From the NCBI RefSeq assembly GCF_017833295.1, contig NZ_JAFIBW010000001.1, positions 1,860,001 to 1,924,000 of the forward strand: DNA of 64,000 nucleotides, in the 5' to 3' direction. The notes under the pieces were generated by a model. It was not told where the DNA came from. It worked only from the letters and a program-made list of their open reading frames with translations, and made no database searches. The DNA comes from Methylobacterium sp. PvR107 (GTDB lineage: Bacteria; Pseudomonadota; Alphaproteobacteria; Rhizobiales; Beijerinckiaceae). Of this stretch, positions 46,419-55,645 are shown one piece after another. A program made the translations under genes and the position numbers. How positions within the stretch are numbered: position 1 is the stretch's first letter; each line of letters starts with the position of its first letter.

Positions 46419-47282
46419 ATGAAGTTCGCGTTTGCCGGCATCGACTTCCTGGGCGGTGTCTTCGAGGGGCTCCTGGATGCCGGCTGGACGCCGGTGAAGC
46501 TGTTCACCCGGCCCTGCGACGGGATCTACGACCACAACGAGGTGGTCGTCGCCCGCGCCCGATCGCTGCGGCTGCCGATCCAGCTCTCGCGCATCCGCGA
46601 AAGCGACATCGCAGGGCTGCAGGCCGAGCACGGCAAGGATTGCGCGCTCGTCGTCGCCGGCTATCCCTGGCTGGTGAGGGGCTGGCACGGCCGCCTCGCC
46701 TACGGCCTCAACTTCCATCCCTCGCCCTTGCCGACCGGACGTGGTCCCTACCCGCTCTTCCGGGCCGTGCTCGACCAATACGAGACCTGGGGCGTCACGG
46801 CGCACGTGCTCGCCGACGGTTTCGACACGGGCGATATCCTGGCTCAGGAGATCTTTGCATTGAGCCGGCAGGAGAACCACGAGACCTTGCTGGCAAAGTG
46901 CCAGATGGCGGCACGGCGCCTCGCCGCGGGGCCCCTCGGTCGCGACCTTCCCAATCGCTGGCGCCGGGCCGAGCCGCAGGGTGATGGTTCCTACTGGCCG
47001 CGCGCCACGGATGCGGACCGGACGCTCGACTTCCGCCAGGAGGTGGATGCCGTTCTCCGGCGCGTGCGCGCCTTCGGAACCGTCGAGACCATCGCGCGTC
47101 TCGGCGATGCACGGGTGTTCGTCGCAGAGGCCCATGGCTGGCGCGAGCGTCACGGACACACGCCCGGCGCGGTCGTCCACCGCCATCGCCGGCACGTGGT
47201 GGTGGCGGCACTCGACGGCTTCGTGCAGATCACCCGCTGGTCGCCGGTCGCGCTCGCCGAGGCTGGCCAGATGGGTCGCTGA
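46419..47282 (+). CDS. Formyltransferase-like protein (methionyl-tRNA formyltransferase family)
   Basis: A 287-residue protein of the GART/Fmt fold. MKFAFAGIDFLGGVFEGLLD opens a Rossmann-like domain; NFHPSPLPTGRGPYPLF is the catalytic Asn-His-Ser motif region, and HVLADGFDTGDILAQE carries the catalytic Asp. The C-terminal part is similar to an OB-like domain. The genuine Fmt should be elsewhere near def; this paralogue may act on another amine, such as a sugar nucleotide. Start has GGGAAG upstream. Confidence 0.85.
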   Translation: MKFAFAGIDFLGGVFEGLLDAGWTPVKLFTRPCDGIYDHNEVVVARARSLRLPIQLSRIRESDIAGLQAEHGKDCALVVAGYPWLVRGWHGRLAYGLNFHPSPLPTGRGPYPLFRAVLDQYETWGVTAHVLADGFDTGDILAQEIFALSRQENHETLLAKCQMAARRLAAGPLGRDLPNRWRRAEPQGDGSYWPRATDADRTLDFRQEVDAVLRRVRAFGTVETIARLGDARVFVAEAHGWRERHGHTPGAVVHRHRRHVVVAALDGFVQITRWSPVALAEAGQMGR

Positions 47283-47352
47283 CCGGGCGACCGCGGGAAC
47301 CGTTCCAGGGCCGCGCGGGTTTCCGGCAGCCTCGAAGGTCACGGAGACCGCC

Positions 47353-47694
47353 ATGTCCACACGCGCAAGCCTCGCCGCGTCCCTCGGCTTCGCCGCCCTG
47401 TTCACCGGCTCGGCCTTCGCCCAGGCCGTGATCGTGGCACCCGACGATTTCGAGCCGGACGACGACGTCATCGTCCGCGACTACATCGTGCGGCGCCCGG
47501 TCGGGCCTGGGCCGATCGTCGGATCGATCCCGTTGCGGCCCGGCAGCATCGTGCCGCCGGATGTCGAACTCGCGCCCTTCACGGAGGCACCCAACCCGCG
47601 CCTGCGCCGATTCGGCTACTTCGTGGCGCCGGGCGACAAGATCGTGGTGGTCGATCCCGCCACCCGCGCCGTGGTGCGCATCCTCGACCGCTGA
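47353..47694 (+). CDS. Small exported protein (DUF1236-like), unknown function
   Basis: A 113-residue protein with a signal peptide (SLGFAALFTGSAFA-QAV). The mature part has IVRRPVGPGPIVGSIPLRPG and ends GYFVAPGDKIVVVDPATRAV, which resembles DUF1236 proteins of Hyphomicrobiales. It likely sits in the periplasm. Follows the formyltransferase by 70 bases; GGAGACCGCC before the ATG. Confidence 0.7.
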   Translation: MSTRASLAASLGFAALFTGSAFAQAVIVAPDDFEPDDDVIVRDYIVRRPVGPGPIVGSIPLRPGSIVPPDVELAPFTEAPNPRLRRFGYFVAPGDKIVVVDPATRAVVRILDR

Positions 47695-47710
47695 CGCCGC
47701 TGCGCCACCC

Positions 47711-48745
47711 CTACCAGTCGTTGAGCGCGGCCCGCTTCCAGCGGTTCGGGGCAACGCAGCGATACTCGTAGGCCGCGTCCCAAGCGTGTTCGCCGGGGCT
47801 GCAGGGTGCATCGCTGCTCTGCGGCGGACGCGGCAAAGCCTCGCGAACGCTGGCCGCCTCGACCTGTCCGGTGTCGCTGACCCGGAACACGGGGCCGCCG
47901 CCCAGGCCGTAGACGAGATCGCGCCCGTCGAAGCCAAGGCTGCGCGAGAAGGCACCCTCGCGGTCCCCATCGAGGCCAATCGACTGACCGGAGCCGAGCA
48001 GAATCGCCGGGCCGGTAAATCGGGCCGCGGCGGCGTCGATGCCGATGCCATAGGTGCCCTCGCCCTGAAACGAGAAGCCTCGGTCGGTTACCGAGCCGGC
48101 GAGATTACCCATCAGGATCCCGTATCCGGTATGGGCGCCCGGCACCCCGCCGGTGGAGATCTGCAGACCGACGCGCTGGCGATTGCGGTCGGTGGTCGGC
48201 GCGTGTGCGGAGACGTCGACCTCGGCGCCGATGCACGAGGCAACCGGATCGGGCTCGTCGGTCGTGTCCACGCAGTTGAAGTTGCCGGCCCAGGATGGCC
48301 CAACAGGCCCCAGCCCGTTCGCCTCCTTGAAGATCGTCCCGTTGACCGCGACGTTCTGCGCGCCCGTGCTGGCGAGGGCGCGATTGTGCAATTCGCCGGT
48401 GATCGTCCACTCGTATCCGGCATTGTTGGGGCCTGAGGAGCCGAGCGCCCAGATCGCCTTGTAGGTGTGGGTGGCCTCACCGGATCCCTCCGGCACGTGG
48501 CGGTCGACCCGCAGGGTGGAGACCGGATCGAAGCCCTGCGGCCGGTTCCACAGGAAGACATGGCCGCCGTCGATACCAGGCAGGCCGGTGCCCTGGACGT
48601 TGCGGGAGAAGTTCGGCGGCCACGCCGGCGCTGTCGCCGGAGCCGGCGGGGTAGCGGCTATCTCGGCGACCGCCAAGCCCCTCAAAGCCGCCAAGGTGCC
48701 GGGCAGAAGGAGCGACAGGAGAGCGACACGGGAGCGATTGCGCAT
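47711..48745 (-). CDS. Exported protein of unknown function (344 residues)
   Basis: A signal peptide (ALLSLLLPGTLAALRGLAVA) is followed by a mature protein rich in Gly, Asn and Thr, with YKAIWALGSSGPNNAGYEW and GFSFQGEGTYGIGIDAAAA segments that resemble phage tail-fibre or beta-helix-like proteins and a C-terminal CAPNRWKRAAL (CVAPNRW) close. No family recognised. The ATG at 48745 is used; the longer frame is possible. Confidence 0.65.
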   Translation of the reverse strand: MRNRSRVALLSLLLPGTLAALRGLAVAEIAATPPAPATAPAWPPNFSRNVQGTGLPGIDGGHVFLWNRPQGFDPVSTLRVDRHVPEGSGEATHTYKAIWALGSSGPNNAGYEWTITGELHNRALASTGAQNVAVNGTIFKEANGLGPVGPSWAGNFNCVDTTDEPDPVASCIGAEVDVSAHAPTTDRNRQRVGLQISTGGVPGAHTGYGILMGNLAGSVTDRGFSFQGEGTYGIGIDAAAARFTGPAILLGSGQSIGLDGDREGAFSRSLGFDGRDLVYGLGGGPVFRVSDTGQVEAASVREALPRPPQSSDAPCSPGEHAWDAAYEYRCVAPNRWKRAALNDW

Positions 48746-49007
48746 GGGCGGATCCGACCTTCGATTGGCGCCCCTCTGGATCGAACCGGCGAAGCTGCCC
48801 ACGGCCAGATAGGCTGCGCGCTCGCCCTGGGCCATGGCAATCGCCGAACCTCAAGGCTCATGCGGGGGCGCGCGCTCGACCGCACGGAACGGAATTCGCG
48901 ACGGCGGTGGATTTGAATCGGGATTGATCGTCAATGATTTCTTAGCGAAGACTGAATAATATTCAGGAGTCTTGCCATCTTGGCGCACCTGCGCAGGAAC
49001 ATCGGCG

Positions 49008-49298
49008 ATGTACCGAAGTGCAAAGCCGAGCCCGCGTTACGTGGAGCAGCGCGCGACCGAGCGGAAGCCAACCGCCCTGCTGGCCTTCGTTCAGCATCCC
49101 GACGGGTCAAGATCCCCTTGCCAAGTCAAGAATATCTCGGACGACGGCGCAATGCTGGAGTTCCTGGGCGCGCAAGCCGTCGTGCTGGCGCCCACCTTCG
49201 ATCTCGTGCTGACCGGCGCCGAGATGCGCTATGCGGTTGCGTTGGTCTGGCGCAAGGAACGGAGCGCCGGCGTCCGATTCTCTCTCGAAACGGCCTGA
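49008..49298 (+). CDS. PilZ domain protein
   Basis: A 96-residue single-domain PilZ protein. It begins MYRSAKPSPRYVEQRATERK; the R-x-x-x-R region and the D-x-S-x-x-G region (NISDDGAMLEF) are only partly conserved, so binding of cyclic di-GMP is uncertain. Ends with FSLETA. AGGAAC lies before the ATG at 49008. Isolated gene between two genes on the other strand. Confidence 0.72.
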   Translation: MYRSAKPSPRYVEQRATERKPTALLAFVQHPDGSRSPCQVKNISDDGAMLEFLGAQAVVLAPTFDLVLTGAEMRYAVALVWRKERSAGVRFSLETA

Positions 49299-49316
49299 CG
49301 GGCAATTCAGCCGGCG

Positions 49317-49496
49317 TCAGGCTGCCAAGGCGGCCATCAGCGTGAGCCCGGCGGCCGGCAGGGTCACGGCGAGGACCGCGAAGGTGTCGAGGGGCGCAGG
49401 ACGGCTGGCGGCGAGCCAGCGGTGCTCGGCGAATTTTTCGGCCGCAAAACCCGCAAGCACGAGGCTGCAGCCGACAAAGGTCACAAGCGCGGACAT
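49317..49496 (-). CDS. Small membrane protein, 59 residues
   Basis: MSALVTFVGCSLVLAGFAAE begins with one hydrophobic helix, and a second (DTFAVLAVTLPAAGLTLMAA) ends the protein, so a hairpin-like membrane protein is likely. Short, no family recognised, no clear ribosome site; the frame continues upstream to 49574. Confidence 0.4.
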   Translation of the reverse strand: MSALVTFVGCSLVLAGFAAEKFAEHRWLAASRPAPLDTFAVLAVTLPAAGLTLMAALAA

Positions 49497-49700
49497 CAGC
49501 CGCTGCCTCTTCAGAACGCCGCGCACAAGGACGCGCCTGATCGAAGTACCCCGAAGCCGCCCATATGGTTTCACCGAACAGGGGCGACGCAGGCGAAAAA
49601 CATCACGGGCCGTCTTTGCCCGGCGTCCGGCGCTAGAGCCGCGAACTCGGGTGAACGGGTTGCAACGCTTCCGCGTGGCGTTTGCCGCGTCACAACCACG

Positions 49701-49816
49701 CCGTCATGCCGGGGCGCCGCGGGCGAGCCCCTAATCCAGATCTGCCGACCGTGACATACCGTGCGTGCGTTCCGGATCCGGGTTGCGAGCCCTGCTCCGC
49801 AGTCCCGGAATGACGG
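49701..49816. repeat. Intergenic inverted repeat near 49.75 kb
   Basis: CCGTCATGCCGGGGC at the left pairs with GTCCCGGAATGACGG at the right end with few mismatches, across about 85 bases. Such palindromic repeats with CGTCATTCCGGG ends are common in many alphaproteobacterial genomes. It fills part of the 474-base gap between 49497 and 49970, which otherwise has no clear gene. Confidence 0.6.
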
Positions 49817-49970
49817 GATTGTCCCTGCACGCGGGAGCCAGGCCTTAACCCCAGTTCGGAGCCCGGCGTTCGGCGCAGGCGGGCTTGCAATCCTGGCCGG
49901 ATCCGTCGAGGCGGGTGCGCGAACGGTTCGGCGGGGGCATTGCCGGAGCGACAGGAGGGGCGGACCATTC

Positions 49971-50927
49971 ATGAAGAGCGGCAACGGCGTCGCAATCGGG
50001 CATGAGGGCTGGCTGTACTGGGTCGGGCGGGCGCGCGAGGTGGAGACCTTCTACGGCGACACGGCCGCATCGCGCCGAATTCTCGGCCGCTGGGCCCGCC
50101 TCATCGCCCGGCGCGCACGCCGTCTGGACAAGCTCGGCATCCGCCATGTGCACATGGTCGTGCCGGACAAACTCGCTGTCTATCCCGATCAGCTCGGCCG
50201 TCCGTTTCCCGGTCTCGACGACCCACCGGGCGTCCGGCTCGCCCGCCTGGTTGCGCAAGACGGTGCGGCCGCAATGGTAGACCTGATGGGTCCCTTGACC
50301 GCGGCGCGGGCCGAGGAGCCGGTCTATCTGCGGACCGACACGCATTGGACCTACCGTGGTTATCTCACGGCCTATCGCGCGCTCTGCGAGGCGCTGGATG
50401 CCCCGGTCGCCGAGCATGTCTTCGCGGGCTCGAGCCAGCAGGAGCACTTCACGTTCGATCTCGGCGAGAAGCTGACGCCGCCCGTCGGCGAGGACTACGT
50501 CGCCTACGACTTCCCACGCCGCGCGGAACGGACCGAAGCGAATGCGCTGGTCCGTGTCCGCGAAACCGGTCGGGTTTTGCGGCTGCGCGGCCTGTTCGTC
50601 GGATCACGCGTCGTGCTGAAGAACCACCAAGCACCCGATCCTCGCCGCGTCGTCCTGTTCGGCGATTCCTACATCTACAGCCCGGGCGCGCGCCTGACCG
50701 CGATGCTGGCGGAGACCTTCGCGGAGGTCCACGCGATCTGGTCGGCCAATATCGATTGGACCTATGTCGAGACCATCAGGCCGGACGTGCTGATCTTCGA
50801 AATTGCCGAGCGTTTCCTGCGGCAGGTCCCGACGGACCGGATCCGCATCGACGCCTTCGCGGAGGCGCGCGCGCGCCGGGCAGTGCGGCCGACCCTGCGG
50901 GCGCGGATCAAGGCGTGGCTGCGGTAG
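49971..50927 (+). CDS. AlgX/AlgJ-like SGNH-type acetyltransferase domain protein
   Basis: A 318-residue protein with the motifs of the alginate O-acetyltransferase group: GHEGWLYWVG near the start, RTDTHWTYRGYLTAY (the Asp-x-His dyad) at about 120-135, and RVVLFGDSYIYSPG with the nucleophile Ser. No signal peptide is seen, so the protein may act in the cytosol or be attached by other means. AGGAGG lies 12 bases before the ATG. No alginate synthesis genes are nearby. A modification of a polysaccharide is plausible. Confidence 0.82.
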   Translation: MKSGNGVAIGHEGWLYWVGRAREVETFYGDTAASRRILGRWARLIARRARRLDKLGIRHVHMVVPDKLAVYPDQLGRPFPGLDDPPGVRLARLVAQDGAAAMVDLMGPLTAARAEEPVYLRTDTHWTYRGYLTAYRALCEALDAPVAEHVFAGSSQQEHFTFDLGEKLTPPVGEDYVAYDFPRRAERTEANALVRVRETGRVLRLRGLFVGSRVVLKNHQAPDPRRVVLFGDSYIYSPGARLTAMLAETFAEVHAIWSANIDWTYVETIRPDVLIFEIAERFLRQVPTDRIRIDAFAEARARRAVRPTLRARIKAWLR

Positions 50928-51032
50928 ACGGTCATCCCGCCGAGGCCGCATTTGGAAGGCGACCCGGACAACGAGCGACCCCCGCCGCGCAGGCGCGGCA
51001 GGGGTCCGAAAATCGTGAAGCCGTGAGGCTCC

Positions 51033-51326
51033 TCAGTAGCCGCGGCCGTAATAACCCGGTCCGCCGTGGCCGTAGGCCCCTGCGGCGGCTGCACCGGCCG
51101 CTGCACCCGCGATACCGAGGCCGATCGCGGCGCCCGTCGAGATGCCGCGATGACGGCGGTAGCCGAAGTCACGCTGGCCGCCGTAGCCGCGGTCGTAGCC
51201 CCGGCCGTATCCACCATGGTGGCCGCCATAGCCGCCGCCGTATCCATAACCCTGCGCCTGGGCGCCGGTCGCGCCGATTGCTCCGACGGACAGAGCCAGG
51301 GCGGAGATGAGAGCGAGCTTCCGCAT
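51033..51326 (-). CDS. Small exported Gly/Tyr-rich protein
   Basis: A 97-residue protein with signal peptide (MRKLALISALALSVGAIGAT) and a mature part built of GYG, GYGG and GRGY repeats, followed by an Ala/Gly-rich helix (GAAIGLGIAGAAAGAAAAG) and GHGGPGYYGRGY. The middle resembles glycine-zipper membrane segments. AAGGAGACATCG precedes the ATG. Function unknown, perhaps a surface protein. Confidence 0.7.
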   Translation of the reverse strand: MRKLALISALALSVGAIGATGAQAQGYGYGGGYGGHHGGYGRGYDRGYGGQRDFGYRRHRGISTGAAIGLGIAGAAAGAAAAGAYGHGGPGYYGRGY

Positions 51327-51662
51327 CGATGTCTCCTTCGCTGTTGCGTTGGACGACCAATGCCAAACGGGTCGATGGGTTCCGATCATTCCGAGGCAGG
51401 ACGGCCGCCTGCGTGGTTGGGCGCACCCTCGGGTCAACTGTTCCGAGGCAGCGCCGTGTTCGCGGCCGAAACCGTTTTGCCCTGTCAGCTTGCGGCTCCG
51501 GATGGACGACCGCCTTCCCGTCCGGAGCAACCCTTCAGGGACGCCTCGCCGATTGACCGGGGCTTGCCCGATGGCGAACCCTCCGATGTCCGAGCGGCGA
51601 AGGCATGGAGCATTGCTGGGGTCGAGCCGGCGGACAGAAGTCGCCGGAATCGGCCTCGTTCC
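51327..51662. other. Intergenic stretch without a supported gene
   Basis: About 336 bases between the Gly-rich protein gene and the rnhA stop. Open frames are short or lack motifs. The promoter of the Gly-rich gene lies in the left part, but no clear -35/-10 pair is recognised. Confidence 0.5.
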
Positions 51663-52325
51663 CTACGCTCGGCGCCCTCGCAGGCGCGCGACCTCGCTAG
51701 GGCCGATCTCGAGGTAGAAACGGATCGCATCGTCGATCAGGGCGTCGGGCGTGACACCCGCCGCCTTCGCGGCCCGAGTGACCTGAAGGCCGAGCGCGAG
51801 ATCGACGCGCAGTTCGGTACCCTGGCTCGACGAAGCTGGTGCAGCATCAGGGGCAGGCAACGGCGCACCGTTGTTCCGCGACTCGAGCTTGCCGAGCTTC
51901 GCCTCGCGACGGCCCCGGTGGACGAGAGCGTCGGCGCGCTCATTCAGACGGTCACCGGCATGTCCCCGGACCCAGGTCCATTTCACGTCGCGCGCCGCGT
52001 TCAGTTCGTCGAGGCGCTTCATGAGGTCGATGTTCTTCACCTCGCCCGTCGTCGTGCGCCAGCCCTTCGCCTTCCAACCGCGCATCCACTCGGTCACCGA
52101 TTTGACGACGTACTGGCTGTCGCACCGCATCTCGATGGCGGCTCCGGCCGGGAAATGCTCGAGGCCCTTGATCGCGGCCGTCAGCTCCATGCGGTTGTTG
52201 GTCGTGGTGCCAGGCTCTCCGCCGCACAGTTCCACCGTGCCATCCGGGGCCGAAATGACCACCCCCCAACCACCAGGGCCGGGGTTAGGGTCGCAACCCC
52301 CATCAGCATAAACGATCGTTCGCAT
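51663..52325 (-). CDS. rnhA: Ribonuclease HI with C-terminal extension
   Basis: A 220-residue protein. The first 145 residues are RNase HI: DGGCDPNPGPGGWG (first catalytic Asp), NNRMELTA (Glu), CDSQYVV (Asp) and RGHAGDRLNERAD (His and the last Asp). The remaining 75 residues include a helical motif with AAGVTPDALIDDAIRFYLEI, resembling a ribbon-helix-helix-type dimerisation region. It degrades RNA in RNA-DNA hybrids. The longer frame up to 52880 is not coding. Extensions of this length are seen in some alphaproteobacterial RNases. Confidence 0.93.
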   Translation of the reverse strand: MRTIVYADGGCDPNPGPGGWGVVISAPDGTVELCGGEPGTTTNNRMELTAAIKGLEHFPAGAAIEMRCDSQYVVKSVTEWMRGWKAKGWRTTTGEVKNIDLMKRLDELNAARDVKWTWVRGHAGDRLNERADALVHRGRREAKLGKLESRNNGAPLPAPDAAPASSSQGTELRVDLALGLQVTRAAKAAGVTPDALIDDAIRFYLEIGPSEVARLRGRRA

Positions 52326-53035
52326 CGTGGCGTCAGCCCTTCCGTATCGGGTGGTCCTGGGAGGCGGCCATCGGTGCCCGAAATTGGCCGACGGATGGTA
52401 TCCCGCAACCCAAGCCGTTGCCGCTCGAGAACGGTGAGCCGGGCCGCCTATCCATGCCCATAACACGCTGCAGGCAGGGCGGGCGCGGCGCGTCAGCGAG
52501 CGAAATCGAGGGCGTCGCAAATCGGCTGCCCCCAACCAAGCGGCGCTCGGGTCAAAATCCGATCGGCGTGGCAATACGTGGCGCCGCTTCCACTCCGGTC
52601 CGGACGGTCGCGATGTCTGCTCGCGGCCTGGTCGATCGCGTGCCGGCGGACGATCCGTGCGGAGGATTGCGCGACAATCGGCTCTCGCGAGGACGACCTC
52701 GTAAAGCGCGCCGAGAAGGCTGCACTGGGCCCTCAGGAATGCGAACCGAGCGCCTCGAGCGAGGCCTTCCAACGGACGCCTCGGGCGCGATTTTTGAGAC
52801 CGCCGCGGGCCGTTCAAGGTCAAGGATTCCCGGTGAAGGGCGCCCCTGAGCGCGAGGTCACACGGCGCGACGCCGAACACACCAGAGCCAACCCTTCATT
52901 TGATGAGGACAGCGGAGCAATGGGCTGCTGTTAGGTCGGATCGCCAGTATCAGGCCGCAGCCCTCGGGAGCCGGCGGCCTCAGTCGGTCCGCCTCTGCGC
53001 CTGGGCGCACCGGAAGGACGAAAAAGAGGTTCGCG
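52326..53035. other. Intergenic stretch without a supported gene
   Basis: About 710 bases. Frames on both strands (for example 52418-52849) have an Arg-rich, unstructured composition and no domain or ribosome site. It may be a decayed region; nothing specific is recognised. Confidence 0.5.
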
Positions 53036-53176
53036 ATGATCAGACACGTCTCCAGCGGGCATCTGGAGAGTCGCAAGAGGCCGCACTTGGCCATTGTCGC
53101 AGGATCGATTGTCGTTGCGGTCGGGATTTGGTTTGTCATCTATGCTGTTAGCGGCCGCGTGATCTGGCTCTGGTAG
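53036..53176 (+). CDS. Small single-span membrane protein, 46 residues
   Basis: MIRHVSSGHLESRKRPH is followed by one hydrophobic helix (LAIVAGSIVVAVGIWFVIYA) and a short VSGRVIWLW tail. GAGG six bases before the ATG supports translation. Function unknown. Too short for usual gene finders. Confidence 0.55.
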   Translation: MIRHVSSGHLESRKRPHLAIVAGSIVVAVGIWFVIYAVSGRVIWLW

Positions 53177-53365
53177 CCAAATAAGAAGCCGCGATTACTT
53201 TCTCGGCTCGATACGCCGTCGGTCAGACAGCCGTTGGAATGCGAAGCGGTGCCAGCGTCCGCCGCGGACTGGCCGCGGGAGCGCCCGATGCCGCCCGCGA
53301 GATGTCCATCGTGCCGCCCACAGAGCCTCTTCAGGCCTGCGCCGCAAATCTGCTATACGCTTATG

Positions 53366-53381
53366 CAACGACCAATCGTTG
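53366..53381. promoter_or_regulatory. Palindrome upstream of the Crp/Fnr-type gene
   Basis: CAACGA-CCAA-TCGTTG is a perfect six-base-arm dyad 52 bases upstream of the regulator's ATG. It could be an autoregulatory site. Its sequence is unlike the FNR-type TTGAT-N4-ATCAA motif. Confidence 0.4.
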
Positions 53382-53432
53382 TGCATGCATCCTTTCATCG
53401 GGACGCACGCAGCCCCGGTTCTGGCGAGGCAG

Positions 53433-54203
53433 ATGTCAGATTCATTCATCCGGAAGCTGGCATCGCGCGCGCACCTAGATGACGACGACATCTCGGCGCT
53501 GAGTCAGGCTCTATGCAGTCTCTCGCAGGTGGAAGCGGGTCAGGATCTGATCCGGGAAGGAGAGTGCCCGGACGCCGCTTACGTCATTCTCGACGGGTTT
53601 GCCTGCCGCTACAAACTCGTACCTGACGGTGGCCGTTCGATCGTCGCTTACCTCGTTCCAGGAGACGGCTGCGACCTGCATGCCTCGATTCTCAATCGCG
53701 CGATCCATTCCGTAGCCACGCTCACCCCTTGCTTGATCGCCACGCTGCCTTACCAGCAGATCAAAGAACTTGCCGCGACCAGGCCAAATATCTATCGCGC
53801 TCTATGGCGTTCGATTTTAGTTGATGAAGCGGTCTTGCAGGAATGGCTCGTCGGGATTGGGCGTCGGTCCGCTGACAAGCAGGTTGCGCACATCATTTGC
53901 GAACTTCTCGCCCGGTTGCGTGCTGTAGGTCTCGGCTTCGAGGCGAATTATCATCTGCCGCTGACACAGCCTGAACTGGCGGATACGGCCGGGCTCTCGA
54001 ACGTGCATATCTACCGGGTCCTCGCGGATCTTCGCAAAGACGGCTTAATCGAGAGCGGCCGAAGATTCATAAGCGTTCCCGATGTCAGGCGATTGGAGAA
54101 TTTTGCCGGGTTCGACGCCAGCTACCTGCTACTTTCCGGCCTGGATAAAGATCCGGCCTCGCTTGGAAAATTGCCAGACATGACGCGCCTGGTTACGCGA
54201 TAA
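53433..54203 (+). CDS. Crp/Fnr family transcriptional regulator
   Basis: A 256-residue protein with a cyclic-nucleotide-type effector domain (about 20-140) and a C-terminal HTH_Crp motif LPLTQPELADTAGLSNVHIYRVLADLRKDG. The cysteine set of oxygen-sensing FNR proteins is not at the N-terminus, and the effector loop lacks the usual cAMP-binding RSA motif, so the ligand is unknown. GGCGAGG precedes the ATG at 53433. This type of regulator is abundant in Methylobacterium; it is a candidate reader for the FNR-like boxes further right, but not proven. Confidence 0.85.
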   Translation: MSDSFIRKLASRAHLDDDDISALSQALCSLSQVEAGQDLIREGECPDAAYVILDGFACRYKLVPDGGRSIVAYLVPGDGCDLHASILNRAIHSVATLTPCLIATLPYQQIKELAATRPNIYRALWRSILVDEAVLQEWLVGIGRRSADKQVAHIICELLARLRAVGLGFEANYHLPLTQPELADTAGLSNVHIYRVLADLRKDGLIESGRRFISVPDVRRLENFAGFDASYLLLSGLDKDPASLGKLPDMTRLVTR

Positions 54204-54266
54204 GCTCGCGGACCCTACTCATGAGACGCTCTCCCGACCAATCCCGGGGCATGGCAGAGTGCCGAC

Positions 54267-54497
54267 CTAATCCCTCTTGTCAAAGCCGTTCAGATACGAA
54301 CCGACGAGGTATCCTGACTGGTGGGCCGATAAATATGCAAACGTAATCAGAATCTGTTCGGCGCCCATGCCACGGCTCAATGAGAATATCGTTACAGAAA
54401 AGACAAAAATTAAAATCGAAGAAACAACGACGTGCTTCGCCTGCAGCGAATAAGCGATGCACAATCCGGAAATGAAGAACACGATCGCAAACAGCAT
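54267..54497 (-). CDS. Small membrane protein, 76 residues, possibly ExoX-like
   Basis: MLFAIVFFISGLCIAYSLQA is one membrane helix, a second runs through VVVSSILIFVFSVTIF, and the end is polar (YLVGSYLNGFDKRD). AT-richer than the surroundings, which may mean transfer. Similar in length and layout to short exopolysaccharide-repressor-type proteins; not certain. Weak ribosome site. Confidence 0.45.
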   Translation of the reverse strand: MLFAIVFFISGLCIAYSLQAKHVVVSSILIFVFSVTIFSLSRGMGAEQILITFAYLSAHQSGYLVGSYLNGFDKRD

Positions 54498-55351
54498 CGG
54501 GTACCGGACAGGCCTTCAGAATCGCTCTTTCGCGCGCCGGATTTTCATGTCGGGCTACGCTTGGCCCGGCGGCTAGGCCGCGTCGCGCAATGTGCGAACC
54601 ATTCTTCCTCCGAGTTACGGCAGAATGTCAGCATTGTTAGCGATGAAAGATGATGGAGCGTCCTTTTGAAGCTCTGTTGGAGCCGTTCGACCGGCCGACG
54701 CGCCGCAATGCTGCTGGCGCAACGGTTCTGCATCCGACGAGCAGAAGGGCTTCCTGCAGGCGCACGCCAACCGCCGCTTTTAACACCGCCGGCAGCGCGG
54801 GCGGCGGATCGGCCGCGTCCGTACGTACCCGCGAGGTCGACGCGAGGGCCATCGCGGACCTCGGACCGCTGATCGCCACAAGGAAGCCGCACGCGACCGA
54901 GGTTGAGGCGGAGTGTCGGCGGGCCCTGGCCGCGGACGCGCAGATCGGCACGCCCCAGGTCCGATCCAGCTTCGTCGGCTAGCCGGAGAAGGGGCCGAAC
55001 ACGCTCCGGTTCCTCTCGAAAGCGACCGCGGGCCAATCGTTCGTCCTCAGGGCAAATGAACGCCGGACAGTTGCTTCGCCTTCTCGCCGAGCCGGGGCGC
55101 TTCGGCGCCGAACTGGCCGATCAAGGCGACTGCACTGACCCGCATCGCCGACCACGTCGCCGGCATGGCGCGCTGTGCTCGGACAGGCGTTCGATCGGGT
55201 CGCACCGAGTGGCAATGGCGAGCGCGAGGAAATGGGGCAGAGAGGATGCACGGCGAGGTGGGGCAGGATGGTTGCCGGAGTAGGAAAAAATTGGCTCAGT
55301 GGGCCGCCGACGGTGATCGAGTCGTCGTTAGGATTTGCCGGGGGGCATAAT
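54498..55351. other. Low-density stretch, probably decayed
   Basis: About 850 bases with no recognisable gene. Overlapping open frames on both strands (such as 54650-54982) are Arg/Ala-rich; a short coding-like tail DEQKGFLQAHANRRF ending in TAA occurs at about 54733-54784, probably the end of a lost gene. Confidence 0.4.
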
Positions 55352-55645
55352 ATGACGAGAGCTGCCGAGGAGATCGATGCACGCGCCGATCGCGAGCGCG
55401 CGGATGAATATCGAAGTTACATAGAAGGCATTCAGCTCGGCAACGAGGCGGTACTGAAGGCTCTCCTGTCAACTGTTATCGCAATCTATGAGCCGGAGAC
55501 TGCCGATGAAAAAGCCAAGCTGATCGCGCAGATTCGATCTTTGGCGATGCGATCGGTTCCACGAAATAAGTCTGGTGTCGTTAGCGATGAAATCTTGGAA
55601 TCATCAGTGGCGAAATCCGTCATACGGACTGTGTTCACATACTAA
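55352..55645 (+). CDS. Small helical protein, 97 residues, unknown function
   Basis: MTRAAEEIDARADRERADEY begins a highly helical protein with EIDARADRERADEYRSYIEG and ETADEKAKLIAQIRSLAMRS. Codon use is ordinary. GGGGGG lies before the ATG. Not recognised; lies at the edge of the decayed region with the IS remnants. Confidence 0.45.
   Translation: MTRAAEEIDARADRERADEYRSYIEGIQLGNEAVLKALLSTVIAIYEPETADEKAKLIAQIRSLAMRSVPRNKSGVVSDEILESSVAKSVIRTVFTY

Noticed and set aside
51663..52880. 405-codon form of the RNase HI gene
   Set aside because: The extra 185 residues are Arg-rich and unrelated to the RNase; the ATG at 52325 begins the enzyme domain directly.
53433..54203. Oxygen-sensing FNR assignment of the Crp/Fnr regulator
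   Set aside because: The N-terminal Cys cluster needed for the FNR iron-sulfur centre is missing, so it is kept as a general Crp/Fnr family member.
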